From NCBI GenBank assembly GCA_900708905.1, contig CAADRB010000027.1, positions 1,342,076-1,406,075 on the forward strand: DNA of 64,000 bases. The letters run 5' to 3'. The stretch comes from Hymenolepis diminuta (taxonomy: Eukaryota; Platyhelminthes; Cestoda; Cyclophyllidea; Hymenolepididae). Under the pieces are notes generated by a model. It was not told where the DNA came from, made no database searches, and was given only the letters and a program-made list of their open reading frames with translations. The position numbers and the translations under genes were made by a program. Shown one piece after another: positions 1 to 14,800 of the stretch. How positions within the stretch are numbered: position 1 is the stretch's first letter; each line of letters begins with the position of its first letter.

Positions 1-3000
1 TTTTATTTTACAATTATTCAAATAATACAAGATTATATGATGTTGTTTCTTTTCTATAAATTTTGACTAATAATTTGATTATGCTTAAATGGCAAAATAT
101 TATGACCTTGAAATTCGCCTATCTAAACTAGCATCATCGAAAATAACAAGAAAATAATAAAAGAGTGCCTGCATTTAAAAATATTTGGTATTCTATTCCT
201 CTTTAATTAATATTAATATATTTTTTAACCTTTAATATTAGTGGTATACTGTAAATAATTTACAATGAATCGTTTATATAAGTGTCTTTCCCAATCTCTT
301 GTCCGATTGCTTCTAATTTCTCATCCTGAACTCAAGAGCTCGATGGACTGAACAATCGTAAATTTACCTTACTGTTCAAATTAAACCACACGATATAAAA
401 ATTACTTCATACAGAGATATATCCCATAAAACTAAGAATTCCATTTTACATTTTGCGGAAGTGTACCCCAACACTCATATTGAGTAGAAGAGTTGAGTCA
501 TGGAATACTTATGGTGAAGAACTCAAATTTTACCATTTCTTTAATGTGTCGGACTTACCCGGTGTATTTGGCTATGTCACTTCTGACCGTACACCGATGG
601 GTGTCGAGTACGTCAATTCTGACTTTTCAGACAATTACGGTGCATTCATTCACCAATTAAAGTTCTTGACACTAACATTAAACCAAATAATTTTTAAACG
701 TTGTATTTGCGTCAGCGTGGAAAATTTCTAGGGATATAATGTTCCCAAATTGTCTGCAATCTTCTGCTCAGTGGATTGCAACTTATGAAAACGAATAGAA
801 TTGCTCCTAAATATAACATTTCCATTAAATATTCCGACACGAACATGAATAAATAAGTGTAATATTGTTTCTATATTTGGATAAGCGATACTGCAGCATT
901 TAAAAATTAATGCCTACTCCAGTTAAATTATTTTGTATCCGAAAATATTCAAGTTATGAAAGCAAATCTGCAAAAAGGTCCAAGTCAATGCTAACAACAC
1001 AAGCGATTTTTCGCGGGGAAAATAAATTTGCCTGAAAGCATTTCGTATTATAATATTCCAGAATTTCCACATGCGCTTTGAAGTACGGTTGAAAGAACAT
1101 GGCTACGAACTAATTATAATCGGAGCAAGGAGCGGCAAGTGTAAACATTTGTTCCTTGGCTGGGGGTCTTATTAGCGCCAATCGGTAATTGAACACCTGA
1201 TTAAAACGAATGATTAAATGAAATTAAGCGGGTAAATATTTTGCGCGTAATTTAAATTTACATCGGCATGAAAATGATTGTGAATATATTTAAACACAGT
1301 TGCTCGTGATTCAATTCATTTTAAAGGCAGGGAAAAATCGATAATTTGACTTTCTGAGTAAATGAAATGGCTAAGTTTACGACGAAAGAAACGTGGAAGT
1401 AGATGAGGTTGGTACATCGTAAAAGCCATTCTAAAAGGAACGGAAAAATCTCAATAATAGAGAAAAAAATCAGAAATATCGTTATAGAATTTTTTGAAAA
1501 TTGACTGAAAACATGCACACATTGAGATTTGAATCTCTAAATTGTCTTAACAGCAGATGTGTCTTATAATTTGAATAAGTAAGTAAGTCTTAAACCCCCA
1601 AATAATTATTGTAATTTAGTAATAATTAAAGGAAGTGATTAAAATGGCATCGGTTATACTCAGGCAAATTCTCTGAGAAGCTGAAAATGGTATGAAATTT
1701 GACAGAGTTGTGAGTAATTGAAACGAATTGACTGTAATGTGCCCTCTACCGATTTGTTGAGAGGGTCCCTGCGAGGACGAATCGACAACAATTTGAAAAA
1801 AAGGTATAATTTCTGAATTCTACAGTAGTATTTAAGTTCTTAAAAAGGGCGATTTTTTATAATTAGCCATAAACTTGGCAAAATGGTAAAAGGTTGAATT
1901 ATTATTCAGTTTTGGTAATCAAAATTGTTAAATTTTTCGGAAAAACAGATTTTACACATCGTAAGGTGGTTTCATAGCCCATACTTTTAAAATATTCATA
2001 AAGGAAAACAAAACAATCAATTCAGAGAAGGAATTCTGTGGAGTTATGGAGAAACGCGCATTCTACCATCCTTAGGTTAATTCATTTTATCTAGAGACGG
2101 AGAAGAGAGAAGAGGGTTAAAATCGTTAGGTCTGCCGAAACCAGTATGCTTATCTACTTTAAAATAAAGTCAACTTTGCCGACATATTTCAAAATGCGAC
2201 ACACCTTCTGGTGTTTAAAATGAGGTGAAAATCTCATCAAGTATTTAGTTAAATAAAATCCCATTTCCGAGCTATTGGTCAAGGTATTGATTTTTTGATT
2301 ATTTTATAAATAGAATAAGTAATTATAATACTTTGTGATTCCAAATTTATACGCAAAATATTTTGCTGTTACTAGTCTCTTCTACCTATATTTGTCCATT
2401 CTAGGTAGATTGCAATAAAAAAGTGATAAAACTGGAGTTTATTGTTACATAAAGAACCCGAAACAAACTTCCGGTTGTAACTAAGACAAACTTAGGTTGC
2501 ATTGTTTGTGTAGCTAGTTGTAATTCTTGCTGTTATAACTGAGTAGTTTTGGATTGTTATACATTGTAATATACGCTGAAAAATATTGGCTCTGTCACCT
2601 CCAATATTATTTAAACTAATTTGCAAAGGAGAAAAGGGCGCGGAATTCGGAAGTGAAGATAGTGCGCGTTACCACGTACTTTTAGTGTCTGGTAGATTTG
2701 GCAAAGGCCATTTCCCTAAAAGGGCTTTTAAGAATAAGCATCTCTGTTCTTCTTGGATTAGCGATCATGCAAGGCTTACGACCATCATAGAGATTTCAAC
2801 CAAAGCAGACTACTCATAATTTCAATAACTAAGGTTTGACTTTAGAGCAATGGTATATTCAACTCTATAATAGTAGAAAAGAGGGTTAAGAGAGTGAGGA
2901 ACAAAGCATCTGTTTGGATAAACAAAAATAAGCAAGAGAGATAGAAGTTAAGAAGAAGGAACAATAAATTAATGGAGACAGAAGAAGACAAGATGCCTTG

Positions 3001-5870
3001 GAAGGACCTTATGATATATTGAGTTTGGTTGACTGCTTTTCCGCAATTTTTCACCCGATGAGACGACTAAGACAATCACTTATCAACTCAGAAGATGATG
3101 CAGAATGTTTTAACATGCATACATTTTCTACTCCATCAATATCTCATTTTGAACTCAGAAAATAAGATTTAATAAAGAAGCCTACAATTTTTATTTAAAA
3201 ATGAAAGAAACATAAAAAAAAATAATTGAACAAAGTTTGAAAATGGAGAGTTGATAAATATTCATATTGTCAACTTTTCGATAATTCGACCTTGAAAAAG
3301 TAGATCAAGCCACCATTTTTGGTCTGATAAATGCTTTTACTGTAATACATTTCCTAATAATAGTTATTGTTTGTTAATATAATTATGCAATTATTTATTC
3401 ATTGAAGAAAAAAACACAATATAACTAATAGAATGTTACTTTCTAAGGAACTGACCTTTTCTTGAAGGCAAGATGTATTTGATTTATGAATCCTGTAATT
3501 ATTATTGTCGTGCTTTCTTTTCTCACAGAAAATGAACAATAGAGCCATTTAAAGAAAGTGCCTTGTGTGCCTTCTAGGTATGCCGTCAAATGTTGGTTGC
3601 CCCGACAGTCAAAAAAAGACAATTTTCCTCTCTTATTTGGGTTAGAAGAAATCTAGACTAGAATGACTTAAATAGCCAAAGGCACCGATTTGCTTCTTTT
3701 GCCGTCTTTTGAACCACACTTGAGTTTTTCCTCCCAGCAAGTACATTTCTTCCCATACCGTACCATTTTATCGATTACTGACATATGTGTATATATATAT
3801 ATATATATATGAGTATTTAATCCGTGGTTTTAAATCTACAGTTTGGCTCACTCTCTTTCAATATTTTGCTGAGGGAGGAAAATGAAGTGGGGTAGGCAGA
3901 AGAGGGATTTAATTGATAGGCAACTGTGGGTTAACCTAAACTTACTTGTAAACAGAACCTACCAGCTGATCTTTGATACAAGTCAGATGAACCCATTTTC
4001 TAGACAGACCACCAACGTCAATTACAAGACGAACATCTGCTTTAAATTTGTTTTGAACGAGGTAGACAAAATATAATGTATTTCAAACTAGGTATGCAAT
4101 CTCTATGTTGGATATATTTTCTATTTATTCTCAATAGGTTCGTTTTTACTGCTCAAACCTATCCATTTGTGTATAATTTACTAAATAAACTGACTTAACG
4201 CATTGATCAATGTGTAGATCTCTCACGTCAAATGTCATTCAGTAATCATCGGCTCACATCCAAAGAACGGGATTTCCCATGATCAATACCATTGAAAACA
4301 GGGAGAGAAGGAAGCGAGTTTCCCATTGAAAGGGCCACGGAATGCTACCTCTCTCTCCACTTTGAGTGACAAAGAAATAAAACACTACGAATTGTAGTGA
4401 TGTAAATCCTTGTAATTGTTTCAATATTCATATGTGCACCAGATGTGTCATGGCTGAAGTGCGCTCAAAAATGGCTCATTTAATACGGGTAATTGGCACC
4501 GTTTGATGTATCCTGCTTTGAGGAGGGAAGTACCAAGGTCAAAAGCTAGTTTTGGGTTCATAATATTGGTAAAATTAAGTTCACATATATTTTATTTTAT
4601 CTCTGAATCTTGTTTAAAATATTCACTTTTCCTTTTACTTTTGTTATTAATTTATTACTTTTAGCAAGACAAAAATAGGGAGCCTTCTTCCGTGAGAAAG
4701 GATTTTAATACAGGGAACAATAAAACAGTCTATTAGATGTAAAGTAATGAGAGTCGAGTAGAGGTTGAAGACAAAGTCAGCATATCGAAACAGTCTGCTC
4801 GTTTCCTGAGTGCAATTTTAAATGTTCAAGTGCTCAAATTTCAGAATTGGTCGCCTGATTTCGTGGAGTGCGAACTCATTGATCAGTCGGTTCATTTGAG
4901 TGACTGTTCAAATCCTTCAGACGCATTTTTCCCCTGATAGCCAGGGGAGTAATAGTTGGTTGTAATAAAGTAGAATTCACTCAAGATGAAATTTTATAAT
5001 TTATTTAAATAAATTTCTTCCGAATGGATTTGTGATATACTTTGTTTTTAAATAACAATTCTCCAAAATACAAAATTAATTGGCCCACGTGATAGATAAT
5101 TCGATAGAAAAATTTATCATTTTCATGTCTGAAATTTTTTCCTTTGCAGATTTAATTATGCTTTTTATTTTTATTTTTCATTTTCTTTACCTAATTAAAT
5201 ATTGCAAAATTTCGTGTTTTAGAATTATAAGAAAAAATGAATGGCCTTGGTATGGAAACGTTCATCATTTTGATCAAATTTAATTAGTGTGAATTTAATG
5301 AATTATAACGTCACTAACTATAACTAAGGAAGCAAAATGCTTTCCAAAAAAATAATTGCCACATAATTTAATAAATGTTATTAATTTTGTTGCTAGATTT
5401 TCATTAAATTTAAAGAATCCTTATTCTCAAAAGAATTTTGGGGTTAAAATTAGCGATCAACAACAATTATAAGTTATTTTCTCTACTCAAGGTCATTATA
5501 AGTGGGAAGTGATTGGTCCATGAGGCAATATAATTTAATTTAAAGATTATTTTTGTCTTTTATTTTTTTGTTTTAGCGCTCTTAATGAAATTAGCATACT
5601 CCCTTATTAGGATCACTAATGCACATTTGATAAGTATTAACCATAGCACAGCAAAATTTTACAGCTTTATTCATGAACAAATAATTGTTTGTGAAGAACA
5701 ATATAGTGTGCAATAAAGAGGGATGGGGTTGAGCAGAAGTACCCAACGAAAATAAGAAATTGTTATGACTACCTAATAAGAATCTACATAGGACTTCGAA
5801 CGCCCTCATTATAGTATTTGTGTCTAAACCTTTCACATCCCCACTGTTATATTTGTCGTGGACCGTTTAA
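1..5870. other. Gene-free AT-rich DNA
   Basis: I see no convincing exon here. Short open frames (for example 453-731, 2586-2819 and 3882-4076) show no domain, no signal peptide and no supporting splice context. The only simple feature is an AT dinucleotide run near 3789-3811. The stretch reads as intergenic or long-intron DNA of a flatworm. Confidence 0.5.
3788..3811. repeat. (AT)n microsatellite
   Basis: An uninterrupted run of about eleven AT units follows a short ATATGTGT lead. It is a plain simple-sequence repeat. Confidence 0.9.
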
Positions 5871-6787
5871 AATTCATATTAGAATCCGGACGCCCCTGAT
5901 GTCGTACGTGTCATGATATTCTGCTGCAGATTCCAATTTAATTTCGGGCATACCTCAAATCTGGACATCTGTTGGGAGCCTCCCCAGCTACTGGTCAACG
6001 GACCATCTGTTTAGACCTCAATGTCCACCCCTCTTCCCAAACTGAACTAAATAAATAGACACACTAACAAATTATGGGACGACATCTGCATCCTCTCTCC
6101 CTTCCTCTTTGTATTCAATAAAGCCCTTAAACCGGAGATCTCTCTTTATCCTGTCTTATCTTGCGGTGAAGTGGGTGACATATCTATATGGACATACGCA
6201 AGATATCCTGCTCTCTTATAAAATCAGGAGTCTTACTTAATATGTAAGTCAGAATGCTCTAAGTCACCTATTTTCTTTTGAGGGAGATAGTTTTAATATT
6301 CCATAATTCAAATTTTACCTCTTAATCTCCAGGTTTTGGGATGAATTGATGTTTTTGACATTCAGAGCTTTTGATTAATCAAATTAATCTAGTGGTGATC
6401 ACGTCAAACCCATCCATTCGTTCCTTTTTACGACAAAGAGTGAGTAGATTAAGCTGGTGATGTTGTTTTAACTTATTTCTCACGCGGATTGATATTTACA
6501 CTGAGATATATTTTCAGAAAATTATTTGTAAAATATATTGATTTATTACTGGCAATGATTGCTATTTCTTATTAAATGAAATATTTGATAAAGAAAATTT
6601 AATCTGCTGAATCATATTTAATTTTTGAATTTGCATTTTGAACTTGACAACTTGAACTTATCAGATCAACGAGGTTCAACCTGCCCATGGCAATCAGTCA
6701 ATGTCAAAGAAATTTCACATATGGCTGGTTTTTGCAAGATTTTGACTATATATTCGTTGATAATAAGCCTATTTATTTAATATTCGT

Positions 6788-6908
6788 GACGAAGAATGTT
6801 CTAGAAGATTGAAGAGAAGGCTCTATGAAACCTTACAATAACTTTTCATTTCTGCTTTCTTTTCCAGTTTTGACTTGTAACGTTTCGTTCTGAAATTCTT
6901 ATTCATTA
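6788..6908 (-). repeat. Dispersed repeat family B, copy 1
   Basis: About 120 bp that, read on the minus strand, aligns with 19021-19155 (minus), 30110-30242 (plus) and 42980-43105 (plus). Shared landmarks in order are TTCAGAACGAAAC, AGTCAAAACTGGAAAAGAA, a GTTATTGTAAGG-like block and a CTTCTAGAA-like end. It contains no coding frame. The class is unknown; a short non-autonomous element is the simplest reading. Confidence 0.7.
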
Positions 6909-6909
6909 A

Positions 6910-9900
6910 AACATGTTCAATTCACCTCGTCGAACTGACATGAATGTAAGTACATATTCCTATTGAGAGGTAAATTAGTCAACAATTCACTTAAATAAAT
7001 ATTAGACACTAGACACCACAAATATGAACTTAACCAGGAATCGGGCTGTAAAATCATGAAAATTGAGCCTCGAAATGTTGCCATGTAAACCAAAACTATT
7101 ACAAAATTGCTGACAAAGTGATACATTCGGATTTGGTTATACTATTAACTCTTCGTATTTACGTACATATCCTAATTGAATATCCGATGCTTTCCCTCCT
7201 GTTCCGATTATAGGACTCCAAGTATGTCATAGACATCCATTTGTGATCAAATGGTCAAGAAGGAGTGTCTATATAAAATTTGAAAAAAGACACTCTAAAA
7301 GGTCACACACTGATATCTGGCAAATACGCTTGCTCAATATCATCACTGATTTCCAATTGTGGGTACTTTGGCGATGATACTCAAATAGGCCAGAAATTAG
7401 ATTATCTGAACAAAGAACCAATGATATCATGCCTAAACAAGTTATATGATTGCAGTGAGGTAATAACAAATTCCCTTTTGGCGATTTCCAACAAATCAAT
7501 TTTTCAAAATGATCGAAAAAGTCCTGAAATTGAATAAAAGAATACATTCTATGTTATAATATTTTGATTTAAACCTAATCTCTCAGTTAAGCTAAACTTT
7601 TCCAATGAATATTGCACCATTTGAAAATCACCTTACAAACACGACTCTGTATATTGTGATCAAAAGATTAAATGACTACTTCAAATGTAAAATAAATTTT
7701 GTTTCCAAGGAATTGGATAGACGGAAAAAGCTTCAGTCTTCCAGTTTATGATTACCCATTTCAGGAAAATTCGTCGGCCATTATAATGCTCTCGAATAAG
7801 TTATACTGACTGACATTCAGTAAAATTAGCACAACAGAGCGGTGATAGGTAAATGGTTCCTGTTAAACTGTTCTACAACGAAATTACTTTGATTCCCATC
7901 ACTAATTAATCCTCGGCCTTTTAATTGTATATTAATTAAATTCTTTCATTTTCTTTTTGATTGAATATTGATTTTTTAAAATAGAAACAATCTAATTAAT
8001 ACTCCACCGCATGGGAACGATTAAGTGTTTAATATTTTGGTTACAGGCGTTGTGGATTGAGGTAAGTTGGTTTTTAACTTTGCTTGATCTTAGTTGAGAC
8101 AAGAAATGAGTCATGCGCTCTATGAAATTCCTTCGGTAAGCTCAAATGTGTTCAGTAAATTACCCCACTTAATTCACTTAATTTCATTGGCAATCTGCTA
8201 CTTTGCCGCAACTTGGTGAGAATGGGGAGAATTTTATTTTTGTTTTAGAAAAATTGGTAATTTTGGCAAATTAAATTTTGATACTACTAATTTTCATGTA
8301 AAATCATTTTTGTTAGTAGTGAATCGTTCACCATTAAAATTTTGGAATGATTGTAATCTTGAATAAAATTTATTCACAATTTCAGATTTTCACTTTATTA
8401 GAAATTTCTAACTATGTGTACATAATTTTAAAACAAAAGGGTTTCATTTAATAACATGATTTTTTGAGGGTTTAAAATATTGCGTGATTTCAGAATTATT
8501 TAAGCAAAAAATATTTTTTTTTAATTTTAAACAAAACAACTAAGTCGTCTTACTTGTATTATAGCGAGATCAGTTAGAGAGATTATCGAAGTCTTCTTAT
8601 CATTTGCTGTCTTGTGACAAGAGGTACTAATAGCCTCACAGCTCTTTGAATTTAATTAAGTATCAAAGTGCTCTTCACCTATGCATCGTCAAGGTTTGTC
8701 TTTTAAAGGGTGATCTCTTTAGCGAATAGGTAAATAATTGATACGCTGCGGACTAAATATATGACATAATTATTAATTCATACCTATTTATAATAGGGTA
8801 CTAAATTGAACTGCTCTTTCCCAAGCGCTTATAGCTAATTTAAACAAATCACGTCTACATAGGGGACACGGATATATCCTGCCCAATACGCAATTGTGTC
8901 CATAATAAAAAATTCGCTTCGAGTTTCAAATTCCTTATCTAGTGGCTTCTACCTACTCGTGGGTAGAGGATTCATTTAAACCAGTTAGTCAACGGTCTCT
9001 AAATACCACTTATTTAAATTCAACCCAATAAATCTGAGATCAAATCGTTTTGAAACTTGGGACATCAACGCTTTACGATAAAGTGGATAGCTTAAGGTTT
9101 CCACTAATGTGTAACTTTTGGCATCCTGCCCTCACTTTATACGACTCTCCCACCTCCGTTTCATCCTCATGTAGACTATTTTGCCATCCAGCGAGTTCAG
9201 TTGTTTTTACAGGACTAAAACCTCTTTCTATACGAAACTACTCAAATGATTTTCAAATAATTGTGCTCACTGATACAGACTATCCTGGAGAGTAAAAATT
9301 TACAATACAAATTTTCACTCGATTTCTCTGGCGTTTTTTAACGATTGAAAATAATTATCGATGGTAATATTTGAAATAAAAATAGCTCAAATTTTTAGCT
9401 GTGTTCTGGATATTTCATATTATTCGAAATAGTGGTAATCGTAGGCAATAATTCAATTATCACTGACATTTAGACGATGAGAAGGGTTGGATAACAGCAA
9501 GTATTTAATTGATTCCTACAATTTTGAATCCTAATTTTGATTTTAGTTACTAATTTTATTTAAAATTTTCGATTTATAAATTCCCGCGAGTTCTAAATGA
9601 AATCGAAATTTCCAGATGTCCTGACGTTTCTGTACTATGGACGTGATTATCGTAGCCAAATACATGTCTGTATTAGTCACTTTGGTTATTGTTGAATTTA
9701 TCCGCGATACTTCTCTAAATTGGCGTCTGTTAATCCCTTCTATGCTCTCTTGGGAAAGCGTTTTCCAGCTTTATGAAGCCTCCCTCACAAGTAAATCGAA
9801 TATTTTACCTCCATCTCCCCTTAATATTCAAGTTTATCCTCGCGATGGTTTTGGATCTTTGATCTCTTAATGTGCAGAGATCATGTTAACCACCTCGTCT

Positions 9901-11299
9901 CTTCTGTGGCACCCACTATATACCCGACCTTATCACCAAATAAGCTTACCACCAACTACAGTTTCTTATAAATTTATCGAACATCCAATTACAGAGTTCT
10001 CTCCAGGGCCGATTTTAATTATTTGTTTGTTTATATTTTTGCTATTCACTTATTTATAACAACTTGCATCTATTAATAAATCGTATAAATTTGTTAATTT
10101 TGTTTCGCGAAGTGTTGTAATAATCAGCAGAATTATGATTGTGGAAAATAATTTTAAGCAAATAAACATTGTTTGTTTAAGTATCTAGTTAAACGCTTGT
10201 CAACTAGGAATCTTCGTCGCCCATAAATTTGCAAAACTGGGAAAAAGATTATTTATTATGACAGGTAAGCATCTGGTGCTGATTTTTTGACTTCCATTAA
10301 TTTGCCCATCTCCTTTTTTCTGTCATTCAGGTTAAATGCACATACTTTCCGGCATACCGATTTTATTGTGAGTATAAATAATGTCTCCTACTCCAAACGT
10401 GAGCATGTTGACGGTCAGATATTCATTCATCTACAGCAGCTATCATTTGCTGCCACGTGGGTCTTTCATTGCTTTTTGGTTGTTCACTCTCCCTTGACAA
10501 CTATCTGTCACTCATATGATTTCAGATATTTGCTTGTTTAAATTTAACCATTTATTTCACCAGTTTTGTGACATGCTCTGAGTGGTACAATGAAATTATT
10601 CGATCAGAAAGGAAAATGCACTTTTATATGAATTCTATTACAAATATTTTTCCATGAACTCAAACTTTTTGGTCTTTCGTCAATGTGTAAGTAACAGCTA
10701 TAGGGAATATACTCAGATGACCAATGTAAAAGTGCTATAATTCGAAATTTTACAAATTTGAATGAAAGGATGACACCTGGAATGTCCAAACGGACCGGTA
10801 AGTTCACCTTGTTCAACTTAACGAACAATTTATATAAAAAGTAAACCTTAAACCAATATATTTAAACTTGCCATTCGTTTTTGCAATGTACAATTACTAC
10901 TCTAACCAAGTCATTATAATGTACTTTAAATTAATCTTTATGGTTCATAAATAACTACCCCAAAAACTAAATGCTTAAGGCCATAAATACACACTAGGCA
11001 ATTTGTTATAATCGAAACGCTCCATTCCGGGTAATTTTACACGGCATTCAGAGGAGATTTTCCCAAAAGAGTGTGCAAAAACACGTCGAATTGATTCATG
11101 TGGATAGTTATCTCTTTAACGAAAAGGTCAGCCACAAGGCTCGTTGGCCATAATTCATGAAGCTCCATTGAGTAAATGATATTGCCGACTGGACTGAAAC
11201 TAGAATCGAAATAAGTCAGAAGACAATCATTTTCATAACTCGAATAAAGAAACATGATAGAGGAATTTTTGTTCATTCCTGGAATTAATTAATTATTGT
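6910..11299. other. Gene-free stretch
   Basis: There is no recognisable gene. Open frames at 7280-7537 (with an antisense partner at 7269-7547), 9050-9295, 9637-9870 and 10287-10541 have no family resemblance I can name and no consistent exon context. A short segment near 8555-8590 resembles 21330-21360, suggesting another worn repeat. Confidence 0.45.
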
Positions 11300-11885
11300 A
11301 GCAGTTTTCTATCTTGCTTTCATGAAATTCGTGGACCATTGAACCGTCTCCTCCAGAAGGACACGGCTTGGCACTATTCTGCTGACTATCAAAGAGCGTT
11401 TGAATGGCTGAAGCCCATGGTGCGATCAGATGTAATTCTGATTGTCGGTAGTCACCAAAACAGATGCTTCAAGTTATTGTGTAGGAACTGTATTTTCACA
11501 TGTCCTTCAGATAGCTTGGAAAAGGTCGTGGCACATGCATCTCATTTTGCTGATATCAGTAAAAAAGAACTTCGGAAAATTCAAGAAGAACCTGCCATTA
11601 TCTATGCGGTGAAGAGCTCCATATATTTGTCAACGGTCATCATTTTACTTTTGCGACAGATTATAAATCCTTGTTATCAATTTTTGAATCCGAGAACATT
11701 ATTCCAATCTGTTCGGCGAACCATCTTCAGCGCTAGGCGACAATTTCGAAGGGTTATGATGTCGGAATCAAATATTGGAAGACTATTGAATCCGGACAAA
11801 TTGATGAATTATTACTGTTAATTGCGGATCAACAAACACCTATGGAAGATAACGCAGTGTACATCTCTAGAAAGGGATAATTAAT
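11300..11885 (+). pseudogene. Ty3/Gypsy pol relic (reverse transcriptase C-end and RNase H)
   Basis: The first frame, from about 11306, carries the end of a Gypsy-type reverse transcriptase: an RGPLNRLLQKDTAW segment, then AFEWLK and RSDVIL. It continues into the RNase H region with VVAHAS and, further on, IIYAVK. Near 11615 the homology moves to another frame, where FTFATDYKSLLSIF (degraded TDHKPLLSIF), SANHLQR followed by a stop, and GYDVGIKYWKT can be read up to about 11860. At least one frameshift and one stop break it. The expected DAS box before AHAS is not recognisable. It is a decayed fragment of a flatworm LTR retrotransposon; integrase is not seen downstream. Confidence 0.85.
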
Positions 11886-14800
11886 TCATTCCGGCCTACT
11901 CTATCCGGAATATTCCAGATTATTAAATTGACTTTCCAAACTAAAGAACAGACTTTCACATTGCACTTTTGCAAGATATCGTGCAAAAATAAAGAAAACA
12001 CAATTAAATCACCCACTTTAGTTTTTGGTTTTAAAAATAGACCGGATTGGTTGATATATTCTCAATGTCAAAACATTGTATTCGTAAGCATATAATTGTA
12101 AACAAAGGAGATAAAGTACGTTACACCGAGGGGCGGCTACAATATTTTTGGGTATTTCGTGTTTGCCTTTTTTCAAAAATAGTTCCACAATTATTCCATA
12201 TAGGGATGAAATATTTCTCGGAGCCAAGACATATTTTGAATAAAGCTACATAAATTAAATATATTTTAATAATAAAATACTGCTGAATATTTTAATGAAT
12301 ACCGTCATTCAATGAAATACCTCAAGTGGCTGACGTGACCCTTTTCATGCTTTACGCAATTTTGACTTGGGTGAAACTTTAGATGCTATGGTTACGATGA
12401 CAAACAAACAATTGTACAAATGAATTAGTAAAACCAGCATCGCATATTTAACTCTTATAAGTGCTGGAAAGAAACGAAAAAAGTATCTTGTAATTTCAAA
12501 TGGCCACCATTGAAATAAAGATGAAGTACTCAGTTAGAGATCCGAATTAGAGAGCAAAAAGTGGTTTTACTAGTGTTATTAGGGGGTTTCTTGTTATGTT
12601 TTTGATAAGCTTTTAAGATAACTGCTTTTTTAAAATATTTTCACGCTTATCAAGATATCACAAAAGTCATAATCCAAAACAAGATCCAAGAGACAGTACA
12701 TTTCCAAGTTGGCATGTAAGCGTAACAATCGCACAAAGTTTCCTGACGTACCTCTTTTAAGTGTGCCTCTTAAGTAAAGGTTCTTATCTTCTAATCCTCC
12801 TAAGGCATAAAAAATGGAGCTAATTCCCTCCCTCAGCAAATGTGCGCAACATTATAGGGATATTGTTTGCTCCCAAAATCCTCCCGCATAAAAGAGAATT
12901 TTATGCTGAAAGCCAGTGGACTGTGTAATAGTTACCGTTTGAAGGTGCTTTCTGCCGTTTTTCGTAAGTTTTCAAAACATCCGTCTCTAATATAGTCTAC
13001 ATTTGTGAAACTGCGTCATGTTTCTAAAAGCATTCAGGATGGAGAAATTATATTTTTTATAAGGGAGCCACCTGAAATACTTTTTTATGATTTAACATGA
13101 ATTTTTGACTAAAAGGTGATTTTCATCCGTTTAATCGACTAAGTTTGAAATGAGAATAGGTTTCTAAATAGAATTCCACTAATTGATTGTTTAACTGAAT
13201 GAGCGAATTAGTAGAGGATAGTTCAAGTCTGTAGTCGTTCAACATATCGATACGAATTGAATGTCAGCAAATGATTTTAGAAAGTCGGTTTGAAGATTCT
13301 TACTTGGTAACGCACCCAGGTGAACAAATTTGGAGCGAAAAATTATAATTTAGTCATTTTTTAATTGTAAAAGCCCTGCATTGTCCTCCACTTTCACCCA
13401 TACAGAAATGTTAATCTCATTCCGGCATTTTCATATAGCATTAAGGATAATAATAAGAATTACTTATTGAGTCTACTTATTTCGTAGGACATATTTGTTT
13501 ATTTATACATGTGACATTTATTCATTCTTACTCCGTGTTTATTTAATTTAATTCCGACGCCTAATGTCGCTACTGGCCCATACAATGACGTCATTTTTGA
13601 CATCATTCCACCACGTTATTCAACATTCCCCTTCACGAATACATAAATATTTGACATAGTTTTCAGATATGGACACTTCTGAACATTTATATTTTAATAA
13701 TATTTGTATTCACCGTTGATCCGAATATTATCCATCTTGATTGGACACAGCTTACGACCTTCGCTAACTTCAAAATTTTACCTTTCGCCATATTGAAAGC
13801 TGTTCTTTCCTCTGCTGAAATCAAATTATAGTGAAATATTTCGCAAATTTCTGCTTCTTTTGATCTTATGGGCTAAATAAATAGGATATGTTCAAAAATT
13901 TTGCTGAGAAAATGGAGATAAATTTAGTATTGGCGTCAAAACAAACGCCAGAATTAAATGAATGCCAGTTCCCGCAAATTTGCTTGTTTCATTGTAACAA
14001 ATGTATTATTATTTATTTGCAATTTAATCATAAATATAAAAAATTATCCAACTACTAGGGCTCGGAAAAAAACTCCCTTATCAGAGAAACTAAACTGCGA
14101 GCTAGAATCAGATCATATAGCAACAGTATAAATAATGGGATTTGAGTTAAAGCTGCCAACTTTATGGCAGTTTTTAGGGTGGAGTAATATGTTAATTGTA
14201 TCAAATATTATAACGAATTGTGAGTAATTGAAAATTGTGCCAAGCAGACATAAACGGGTCACAAATCTATTCCCAATTTTTAGAGATTTTTAAATGGCAT
14301 TGAATGTAGGAAAAAGGATGTGCTAAGAAAGGAACTTATAAAGAATACCTAAAAGTCGTAGTCATTTAAAACCAAAATAAAGGAATCGCAAACGCAGCCA
14401 ATAGAAACAAATGAGACAGTGGCTGAATGCATATTTTCACAAATCCCCCGTTGTCCCTTTATAAAATTATACATATTCAGACTCCATTTCAAAATTAACA
14501 GGTGATCTGTAGCTTAAATGGAGTTTTTTCTATGAAGAGCATAAATAAGTTTATATAGAATTAATATGTGGTAAATGATTGGCTGCCTGGATAGCCAATA
14601 ATTGCTTTAGTGGTGGTCCTACTCATCCAATTGTGGGCACAGAAATCCAATAATTGATAATGTGTATCAAAAGTATTTGACAAGATCACCTCATCCATTA
14701 AAGTAGAAGCAGTGAAAGGGAGTACATTAGAGGAGCAGGAGTTATATAAAGGAAGAAAATCGAGGAATGAGTCACAAATTGGACAGTGTGAAGGTCGTTA

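Noticed and set aside
3788..3811. A TA-rich regulatory element or replication origin at the AT run
   Set aside because: It is an ordinary microsatellite with no associated structure.
5870..6190. A possible LTR pair with 25790-26080, sharing CAATAAAGCCCT
   Set aside because: Only about 15 bp match well; the flanks do not align in order and no retroelement genes lie nearby.
9637..9870. A 77-residue frame with a hydrophobic start
   Set aside because: There is no signal-peptide cleavage motif, no domain and no conserved neighbour.
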